Shown here one piece after another: positions 1 through 5,126 of a DNA stretch of 6,081 nucleotides. A program made the position numbers and the translations under genes. Positions within the stretch are counted from its first letter, which is position 1; every line of letters starts with the position of its first letter. The stretch spans positions 1 to 6,081 of the forward strand of contig JAKACR010000173.1 in assembly GCA_021821225.1 (NCBI GenBank), read 5' to 3'. The notes under the pieces are model-generated. The model saw only the letters and a list, made by a program, of their open reading frames with translations, was not told the DNA's origin and searched no databases. The stretch comes from Bacillota bacterium. GTDB taxonomy: Bacteria > Bacillota > Bacilli > Alicyclobacillales > SLC66.

Positions 1-279
1 GTACCATGGATAATCGACCCACTTGGCGCTCAGTTCCTCGACTTCCTCTTCCGCCAGCCTGCGCGCCTCAATGTTGTTGGCCAGGCAATGCACGCTGTCC
101 TGTGTAACGAGAACTTGCATGCACGCCGATTCACCGGCCATATTGATAAACGTGCGCGCGCCTGTCAACCAACTCACGGCAGCCTGGCTGTGCAGGAGAA
201 TGCCTTGCGCGCGCCGCGCAAAGAGCGTTTCGCGCAGAGCGGCCACTTTTCGGTCCTGCGATTCAGCCCGATTCATCAT
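1..279 (-). CDS. M24-family metallopeptidase (Xaa-Pro peptidase-like), N-terminal part only
   Basis: This open frame runs 93 codons without a stop to the left edge, so the 3' end is missing. The translation looks like the N-terminal (creatinase-type) domain of Bacillota M24 peptidases. It opens with a helix (VAALRETLFARRAQGILL), followed by VSWLTGARTF, the strand LVTQDSVHCLANNIEARRL and VDYPWY at the edge; the 'NNIEA-RL-EEE...DYPWY' pattern is typical of that family. Members cleave the N-terminal Xaa-Pro bond of peptides in the cytoplasm using two metal ions. The metal-binding catalytic domain lies outside the window, so activity cannot be judged. Two adjacent ATGs are possible starts (279 and 276). 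A strong AAGGAGG site at 283-289 is 3 bases from the first and 6 from the second, so 276 is the better start. A promoter candidate at 420-448 suggests transcription separate from the mannosidase genes. No link to glycan use is evident. Confidence 0.78.
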   Translation of the reverse strand, partial: MMNRAESQDRKVAALRETLFARRAQGILLHSQAAVSWLTGARTFINMAGESACMQVLVTQDSVHCLANNIEARRLAEEEVEELSAKWVDYPWY

Positions 280-282
280 GCT

Positions 283-289
283 CCTCCTT
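283..289 (-). promoter_or_regulatory. Ribosome-binding site of the M24 peptidase gene
   Basis: The minus strand reads AAGGAGG, a near-perfect Shine-Dalgarno sequence. It sits 6 bases from the ATG at 276 and 3 bases from the ATG at 279, which favours the downstream ATG and supports a real gene in this frame. Confidence 0.8.
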
Positions 290-302
290 CACAAACTGAT
301 GC

Positions 303-323
303 CCCGGAGAGGTTCCCGGAGAG
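303..323. repeat. Short direct repeat in the M24 gene leader
   Basis: CCCGGAGAG occurs at 303-311 and again at 315-323, a 12-base period. It lies just upstream of the ribosome site at 283-289. It may be chance; no function is assigned. Confidence 0.5.
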
Positions 324-419
324 CGACTCCAACATCCCGACGCACATGAAACGCCGACCGCCCTATCTGAAGTCGGTTGGATGGAGGTGGAAATGATACG
401 CTCTCTGTGTCATGATTTG

Positions 420-448
420 ATTCTATGATAGGCTGCCAGAACAAACAA
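420..448 (-). promoter_or_regulatory. Candidate sigma-A promoter for the M24 peptidase gene
   Basis: On the minus strand a -35-like TTGTTT (443-448) is followed after exactly 17 bases by TAGAAT (420-425), five of six matches to TATAAT. Transcription would begin near 413 and give a leader of about 135 bases before the start codon. The -35 box matches only three of six consensus bases. The leader holds a short imperfect stem (354-358 with 372-376) and a 9-base direct repeat, but nothing I recognise as a riboswitch. Confidence 0.45.
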
Positions 449-481
449 GAGCACACCGGACACTCTGAAGCTGAACACTGG

Positions 482-1801
482 TTAAGTTCTGTACATCGCC
501 GTCCGCAGCGTTTCGGCCGTCGGCGGGACTCCCAGGAAGCGCAGCACCAGCTCGGCAAACAGCGAGTTGGCCCAGGCGAACCACGGACGGGTAAACTTCG
601 CCGGATCATCCACGTCGACGCTCTCGTGCATCACTCCCGTACCGGCGTCCGTGCGCGCGAGCTGGTCGATGCACGAGCGCATCTCCGCTTCCGAGGTGCT
701 CGTCAGCCCCTGGATGGCCACGGCGATCGGCCAGAACCGCCGCTCCGGCGTGTGTGGACTGCCGACGCCCGCCCCGGCTTTCCCGGCATAGAAAAAGGGA
801 TTCGCTTCGCTCAGGATAAAGCGGCGCGTCCGCAGGTACTGCGGATCGTCCTTCGGACAATACCCAAGATACGGAAGCGCCAGCAGACTGGGCACATTGG
901 CGTCGTCCATCAGCAGGTGATGGCCCAGCCCGTCCGTTTCATACGCCCAGATCTCGCCGTACACGGGATGCGCCACCGTCGCGTGCGCGGCGATGCCGCT
1001 TGCGATGGACTGCTTCAGTCGCGCGATGCGCGCCTCCTGCGCGTGGCCGACAAAGCCTTCATCCAGCAGTTCCGCCAGCATGTCCAGCGCGACGGACGCA
1101 AACATCTGCGCCGGAATCAGATAGTGGTAGCGACAGGCGTCGTCGCTCGGCCGAAACCCCGACCACACCATGCCCGTGTTCTGCGCCGCCGGCGACCCCC
1201 GGCCCGCGCGCGGCAGCGTGTCGGATTTGGGCGCCCGCAACCGGCGAAAGGAATAGGGGGATCGCTGTTCGTGCTCCTGTTCCGTCTCCATCACATCCAG
1301 GATGCGCAGGATCGCGGCGGAGAGAGACGGCGTGAAGATCGTGCGGTCGCCCGTCGACCGCCAGTACATCCACCACAGCCGTACGGGGTGGCAGAGGGAA
1401 TCCAGTTCAAACTTCCGTTCAAAGACCCAGGGATTTTTGACGGTGATGTCGCGCGGGAAGCCCATGGCGTGGTTTGCGGCGACGTTGAAGGCGTTGGCGT
1501 ACGCATCCTCCCGGATGTAGAACGCCTGGCGGCGGATCACGCCGGCGATCAGCCTTCCGAGTTCCGCGTGATCCCTGGCAAACCGCACATACGGTTCCAC
1601 CTGGCTGGACGAATCGCGCAACCACATTGCCGGGATGTCGCCCGTGATGACAAACGGGTCCTCGCCCTCCACCCAATGCACGGTGGTGTCCAGCGTGCTG
1701 CGCAGGCAGGTCTCCGCCATGTTGCGCAGCTTCGCGTCGCCTATCCTGTTAAATACATCTTTGATGACTGCAGCAAACGCGGGCGAGACAGCACCCGACA
1801 T
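482..1801 (-). CDS. GH125 exo-alpha-1,6-mannosidase
   Basis: A complete 439-residue protein covering the whole GH125 (formerly DUF1237) family, whose usual length is close to this. Known members are inverting exo-enzymes that remove non-reducing alpha-1,6-linked mannose through an (alpha/alpha)6 barrel. Visible family motifs in order: GDIPAMWLRDSSSQVEPY (54-71), FNVAAN (105-110), GMVWSGFRPSDDAC (210-223), DDANVPSLLALPYLGY (299-314), MHESVDVDDP (391-400) and FTRPWFAWANSLFAELV (403-419). The acid in the RPSDD motif (Asp220) and the base in the HES motif (Glu393) are both present; from memory these match the residues reported for the Clostridium perfringens enzyme (Asp220/Glu393). There is no signal peptide or membrane segment and there are five cysteines, so it should act in the cytoplasm on imported oligosaccharides. 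The start at 1801 is fixed by a strong GGGAGGGG site and an in-frame TAA upstream near 1835. It follows two GH76 genes, which suits a shared alpha-1,6-mannan pathway. Confidence 0.96.
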   Translation of the reverse strand: MSGAVSPAFAAVIKDVFNRIGDAKLRNMAETCLRSTLDTTVHWVEGEDPFVITGDIPAMWLRDSSSQVEPYVRFARDHAELGRLIAGVIRRQAFYIREDAYANAFNVAANHAMGFPRDITVKNPWVFERKFELDSLCHPVRLWWMYWRSTGDRTIFTPSLSAAILRILDVMETEQEHEQRSPYSFRRLRAPKSDTLPRAGRGSPAAQNTGMVWSGFRPSDDACRYHYLIPAQMFASVALDMLAELLDEGFVGHAQEARIARLKQSIASGIAAHATVAHPVYGEIWAYETDGLGHHLLMDDANVPSLLALPYLGYCPKDDPQYLRTRRFILSEANPFFYAGKAGAGVGSPHTPERRFWPIAVAIQGLTSTSEAEMRSCIDQLARTDAGTGVMHESVDVDDPAKFTRPWFAWANSLFAELVLRFLGVPPTAETLRTAMYRT

Positions 1802-1807
1802 GCGCCA

Positions 1808-1815
1808 CCCCTCCC
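1808..1815 (-). promoter_or_regulatory. Ribosome-binding site of the GH125 gene
   Basis: The minus strand reads GGGAGGGG, 6 bases before the ATG at 1801. With the in-frame stop just upstream it settles the start of the GH125 protein. A stem-loop (1821-1855) ends only 5 bases upstream of it. Confidence 0.85.
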
Positions 1816-1820
1816 TTGCG

Positions 1821-1855
1821 CCGGTCCGGGAATTTTATTGCGAACCCCCGACCGG
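1821..1855 (-). other. Stem-loop directly upstream of the GH125 ribosome site
   Basis: The arms 1821-1830 (CCGGTCCGGG) and 1846-1855 (CCCCGACCGG) pair over 10 positions with one mismatch, enclosing a 15-base A/T-rich loop. No T run follows on either strand, so it is not a standard intrinsic terminator. It could be a 5'-end stabiliser or processing site on the mRNA, or an operator on the DNA; nothing in the window separates these. Confidence 0.6.
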
Positions 1856-1890
1856 ACGCCATTTATCTGGAAAATGCATTCCGCCAGTCT

Positions 1891-1958
1891 TCGTCATCCC
1901 CTTTGCTCCTGCTCAAACACCGCTTCGCTAAACTCGCGACGAGCAAAGGGGATGACGA
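1891..1958. repeat. Perfect 18-bp inverted repeat between the toroid-GH76 and GH125 genes
   Basis: TCGTCATCCCCTTTGCTC at 1891-1908 is the exact reverse complement of 1941-1958, with a 32-base spacer. In the minus-strand transcript it would form a long stem. No T tract follows on either side, so a simple intrinsic terminator is unlikely. Twelve bases of the left arm (1891-1902) also occur at 5100-5111, the ribosome site and start of the upstream gene. The spacer contains a smaller CTCG/CGAG hairpin. There are no transposase or target-duplication signs, so I do not call it an insertion element. Confidence 0.9.
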
Positions 1959-2001
1959 CGCCCCAGCAAACCTTGTCCATGGCGCGGAACTTGCCGGTCA
2001 T
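1894..2001 (-). CDS. Possible 35-residue small ORF in the gap before GH125 (doubtful)
   Basis: An ATG at 2001 opens a 35-codon frame ending in TGA at 1894-1896. The peptide begins MTGKFRAMDKVCWGVVIPFA and ends EQEQRG. Its composition looks more protein-like than the arginine- and proline-rich shadow frames elsewhere in the window. However, there is no convincing ribosome site before it, I recognise no family, and both arms of the 18-bp inverted repeat lie within or across it. It may be a chance frame, a leader peptide or the remnant of a lost gene. Confidence 0.15.
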   Translation of the reverse strand: MTGKFRAMDKVCWGVVIPFARREFSEAVFEQEQRG

Positions 2002-2019
2002 AAGACAGGACGTCGGCCC

Positions 2020-2031
2020 TGAAAATTTTCA
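2020..2031. repeat. 12-bp A/T palindrome TGAAAATTTTCA
   Basis: A perfect palindrome in the gap before GH125, about 40 bases after the stop codon of the toroid-GH76 gene. Palindromes of this size can be binding sites for dimeric regulators, but none is known here. Confidence 0.35.
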
Positions 2032-2044
2032 TCCTGCCGCTGGT

Positions 2045-2064
2045 GGCGCGCGCGCCATGGGCGC
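2045..2064. repeat. G+C-rich palindromic cluster at the end of the toroid-GH76 gene
   Basis: GGCGCGCGCGCC (2045-2056) is a perfect 12-bp palindrome. The adjacent GCGCC/GGCGC arms (2052-2056 and 2060-2064) could form a 5-bp hairpin directly after the stop codon at 2065-2067. No T run follows on the minus strand, so termination here is not supported; a 3'-end stabilising stem is possible. Confidence 0.4.
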
Positions 2065-5000
2065 CTAACTTCCGCTATCCGCCGACAGGGACGCGAGCAT
2101 CCCGAGCAGGCGCAGCGTGCCTCCCTGTACGAGAAGGTCGGTCGGCACGGTGGGATCGTTCACGCCGGACCAGTTCATACCGTAGATCCCGTTCGCCATG
2201 CGATCATAACGGTACGCCACATTCGCCTGGTGTTCGATGTATTGCAGATACGGCTGGCTGCCCGTCGCCTTGTACAACATCAGGAGTCCGCGCAGAAAAA
2301 TCTCGTTGAACGGAGCGTTCGACTGGCCCGCGTTGTTGACCATGATCCCGGACAACGGGTCCGTGTACAGCGTCATTCCTTCCACGGCAAGCTGCCTGGC
2401 CCGTGCGAGGTATGTTGCATCGTTTGTGATCCGGTACAGCAGGACATCCGCCTGCAAAACGACACCGGTGTCGTAGGTGAAAGGCGTTCCGCCGACGACT
2501 CCCGTGGACGACATGCCGTCATTGTACAAGCCGTTGACGCCTTTCATGTACGTGCGGTCCCAGGTGTACGCATTTTGTCCGAATGTCAGGTACAACCGAT
2601 TCTTGGTTGCGAGGTAGAGGCGGAGCGCGGCGTCCATGTCCGAACCCGTCGCCGTCTGCGTGCGGCCGATGCGGTTGGTGTTGAAATACTCGCCGCCTGT
2701 CGGAACCTTTGTCTTGCTCCATCCGCTTGCGAGGAAAGGGAAGAGATTTTCCGCAAGCTGCAGGTACTGCTGATTGCCTGTATCGGCATAGCTGCGCATC
2801 AGGTCGAGCGCCGTCCAGCCGTTGTCGTCAAAAAACTGGGTGCCGCCGCCCTGGCTCATGACGTACGAATCATAACCGGGCGGAACGGATGCCGCATTGT
2901 AGTACTGCGAAAGCCCGGCGGCCATGTTGGACAGGTCGGTCGCCACGCCCGGCAGAACCCTGTCGCTTGCCGCGACGCCGCCGAACGCCTGCGTGAAAGG
3001 CCAGAGATACGAGTAGGTCCGGTCACCTTGGGCGGGAAAGTTGTGCTCTTTGTAGAGGTTGGTCCCGCTCACCTGATAGACTGTCTGCATCGCCTGGTAG
3101 AGCTGTTGCGCGGCCGTCGCATAGTTCACGGGCGACTGCTCCTGCGCCTGCACACCCTGGTTGGCCCAGTCCAGCATCGCCGCGAGAACCGGCGCGCGAT
3201 CCTGCGCATAGTTCGCGACGGACAATGTCGTCAACAAGACGCGGCCCGCACCGACCGTCTTGCCGACGGCGACCGGCAACTGTTGCATTCCGGACAACCC
3301 CGAGGCAAATGTCGTGAATCCCGGCGCCGACGAGTAGTAGGCGGTGGCCGCGTTGGGCCAGTTCACTCCCGCAGTCGCCGCGCCGTTCCCGGCAAGTGCG
3401 CCCTCCATGCCCGCCGTGAAGATGACCCGGTTCACGGCAGATGGCGCGGACGCCGTCTGCGCCCCCAGCAGCGGCAGAACCCCGTTGTCTCCGGCGTCGA
3501 TGAAACGCCCGCCCTGGTTCAGCCAGGCGAGAAACTGCTGCTGATGCGCGGCAAAGCTGGATTTGAACCCGTTGCTAAAGGAGAACGTGCCATTTGACGC
3601 GATGACATCCTGGAACGAACCGAGTGAATTCCAGAATGCGTTTAGATTGTAGAACTGCTCCGCCTGATTGGGCTTGTACCAGAAAAGCGTGACGCGGTAT
3701 CCCATCTGCGTCAATTCATACGCGGCGTTCATCTGCAACGAAGCCTCGGTCGTGTTGTTTTTCGCCGGAGCGGACGCACTGACGCTGGCCGCCGGACTGC
3801 CGATCAGAACCGCGACGCGAGGACCGTTTTGCATGGGGATGGCGGGATCGAGCACGGGAGGATTCGTCATGATCTGGCCGGTCGCGCCGTTTTGCGCGAC
3901 GGTCGCCGACTGCCAGCCAAAGCCGAGCGCGCCGTGCGTGAGCAGCGCGTGCGTCGCCAGCAGGTAGTGCGCCGTCACCAGAACGCTCGACCCGTTCGGA
4001 CCGGCGGAAAATCCGCCCGTCTCAGGGCCGACCGGAGGATGTGCCGAACTGCCAAAGCCACCGTCCGCATTTTGCAGCTTCAGACCGTAGTTGTACTGTG
4101 CCACGGCAAGATCGGGCAACCCCGCGCGCGCCGCCGCGATCGCATAGTTGAATGTGCTCACGCCGTCGATCCAGTCCATGCCCGTGTAGTATCCCGGACC
4201 CGCCTTGGCCCCGAATCCCGCATAGGCAAACGACAGATCGTTGGTTGCGCCGACCTGGCGCTGCGCGGAAAGCTGCGGGGACAACCCCCACAGCGCCCCC
4301 GCGATCATGTCGGTTGTGGTGGAACGGGAGACGCCGTTGTCGGCTGTCAGTGCCGCCTGCGCGCGATCGGCGGAATGCGCCCAGGTTTCGGCCGCATTCG
4401 CATGGCCCGACCGGTCAGCTAAGTAACTGCCGATCTGCAGGGCGCGGATCGCAATGGCGTTGCTCTCCGCGTCCGCGGTCGCGCCGGGCGATGCAAACGT
4501 GCCGTCATTTTGGTTCTGCAGCGTGAGCAGATTGTTCAGGCCAACGGAAAGTGCGTTCCAGGAGGCTGTGGTGCCGCCGCCGAGGTGGCTCACTTCGCCA
4601 ATCGCAAAGAGGGCGAGCGCGGTGTCGCGCAGGTCAGGGGAGCCGGCGATTCCCGGCACAGCCGAGAATCCGCCGGAACTCTCCTGATTTTTTTGCAACC
4701 AGCCGATGATGCGCTGCGCCGTCGCAATCTGGTTGGAGAGCGCCAGCGCCACCGCCGTGTAGGCCGTATCCGCCGTGCTCGCGGGTTGCCCGTTGCCCGC
4801 AAGCACCTGGCCATCCGGTTGCACGCGCCCCGCAAGATAGTTCAGCGCATTTTGATAGCTGGACAGATAAGAGCTGGGCGATGCGTTGACAAGCGTCAGG
4901 GAACTCGCCTGAATGCCGAAAGACGAGGGCGGTCCGCCGCCGTTTTGCGCGTTCGTATCCGCAAGCGCTGGCGCCGCCGCCGTCATGGCAAGCGACACCG

Positions 5001-5100
5001 CAACCGCGCCCGTGAGCGCCCGTCGGCCCGCCCTCTTTCTCTGCGCGCGCGATCCGGCGCTCTGCACGCCGTTCGCGCGCGTATCGTTCCGTCGCTTCAT
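2065..5100 (-). CDS. Secreted three-part protein: alpha/alpha-toroid, GATase-fold and GH76 alpha-1,6-mannanase-like domain
   Basis: From the ATG at 5100 the protein has 1011 residues. Residues 1-47 form a signal peptide: an Arg/Lys-rich start, the hydrophobic run ALTGAVAVSLAMTAAA, and cleavage after PALA. Residues ~75-395 resemble the alpha/alpha-toroid of prenyltransferases and squalene cyclases, with spaced helices and repeats such as LQKNQESSGGF, LQNQNDGTF and LQNADGGFG; the cyclase DxDD motif is absent. Residues ~425-650 look like a Rossmann/glutamine-amidotransferase-fold domain (GPRVAVLIGSP, GYRVTLFWY, FLAWLNQGGRFIDAGDNG, GAGRVLLTT). The protein contains no cysteine, so this part has no amidotransferase nucleophile. 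Residues ~660-1005 are GH76-like, with the catalytic aspartate pair in FFDDNGW (Asp758, Asp759). GH76 enzymes are retaining endo-alpha-1,6-mannanases. In-frame ATGs at 5106 and 5130 are alternatives, the latter overlapping the upstream stop as ATGA; GAGGGG at 5107-5112 fits 5100 best. The first two domains may bind the polymer or the cell surface (inference). Confidence 0.9.
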   Translation of the reverse strand: MKRRNDTRANGVQSAGSRAQRKRAGRRALTGAVAVSLAMTAAAPALADTNAQNGGGPPSSFGIQASSLTLVNASPSSYLSSYQNALNYLAGRVQPDGQVLAGNGQPASTADTAYTAVALALSNQIATAQRIIGWLQKNQESSGGFSAVPGIAGSPDLRDTALALFAIGEVSHLGGGTTASWNALSVGLNNLLTLQNQNDGTFASPGATADAESNAIAIRALQIGSYLADRSGHANAAETWAHSADRAQAALTADNGVSRSTTTDMIAGALWGLSPQLSAQRQVGATNDLSFAYAGFGAKAGPGYYTGMDWIDGVSTFNYAIAAARAGLPDLAVAQYNYGLKLQNADGGFGSSAHPPVGPETGGFSAGPNGSSVLVTAHYLLATHALLTHGALGFGWQSATVAQNGATGQIMTNPPVLDPAIPMQNGPRVAVLIGSPAASVSASAPAKNNTTEASLQMNAAYELTQMGYRVTLFWYKPNQAEQFYNLNAFWNSLGSFQDVIASNGTFSFSNGFKSSFAAHQQQFLAWLNQGGRFIDAGDNGVLPLLGAQTASAPSAVNRVIFTAGMEGALAGNGAATAGVNWPNAATAYYSSAPGFTTFASGLSGMQQLPVAVGKTVGAGRVLLTTLSVANYAQDRAPVLAAMLDWANQGVQAQEQSPVNYATAAQQLYQAMQTVYQVSGTNLYKEHNFPAQGDRTYSYLWPFTQAFGGVAASDRVLPGVATDLSNMAAGLSQYYNAASVPPGYDSYVMSQGGGTQFFDDNGWTALDLMRSYADTGNQQYLQLAENLFPFLASGWSKTKVPTGGEYFNTNRIGRTQTATGSDMDAALRLYLATKNRLYLTFGQNAYTWDRTYMKGVNGLYNDGMSSTGVVGGTPFTYDTGVVLQADVLLYRITNDATYLARARQLAVEGMTLYTDPLSGIMVNNAGQSNAPFNEIFLRGLLMLYKATGSQPYLQYIEHQANVAYRYDRMANGIYGMNWSGVNDPTVPTDLLVQGGTLRLLGMLASLSADSGS

Positions 5101-5106
5101 CGTCAT

Positions 5107-5112
5107 CCCCTC
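5107..5112 (-). promoter_or_regulatory. Ribosome-binding site deciding the start of the toroid-GH76 gene
   Basis: The minus strand reads GAGGGG. It is 6 bases from the ATG at 5100 but directly abuts the ATG at 5106, so 5100 is the better start, and it places the signal peptide right at the N-terminus. The ATG at 5130, which overlaps the preceding TGA, has only a weak GCGGGG 12 bases upstream. Confidence 0.7.
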
Positions 5113-5126
5113 ATCTTCCGTCGATG

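Noticed and set aside
445..472. Intrinsic terminator after GH125
   Set aside because: The minus strand has GAGTGT-CCGGT-GTGCTC followed by TTGTTTGTT, but half of the six pairs are G-U and the T run is broken; too weak to call.
1831..1870. Promoter for GH125 with TAAAAT or GATAAA as the -10 box
   Set aside because: No acceptable -35 sequence lies 16-18 bases upstream of either hexamer.
425..2068. A 547-codon plus-strand open frame
   Set aside because: It is antisense to the GH125 gene and the gap before it, is rich in Arg, His and Val as expected of a G+C-rich shadow frame, has no ribosome site and resembles no family.
2230..3597. A 455-codon plus-strand open frame
   Set aside because: It is the reverse shadow of the GH76 and GATase-like parts of the large secreted protein, with an Arg/Val-rich composition and no recognisable motif.
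3916..4878. Squalene-hopene or other terpene cyclase activity for the toroid region
   Set aside because: No DxDD motif is present and the protein is exported; only the fold and the repeat pattern resemble that family.
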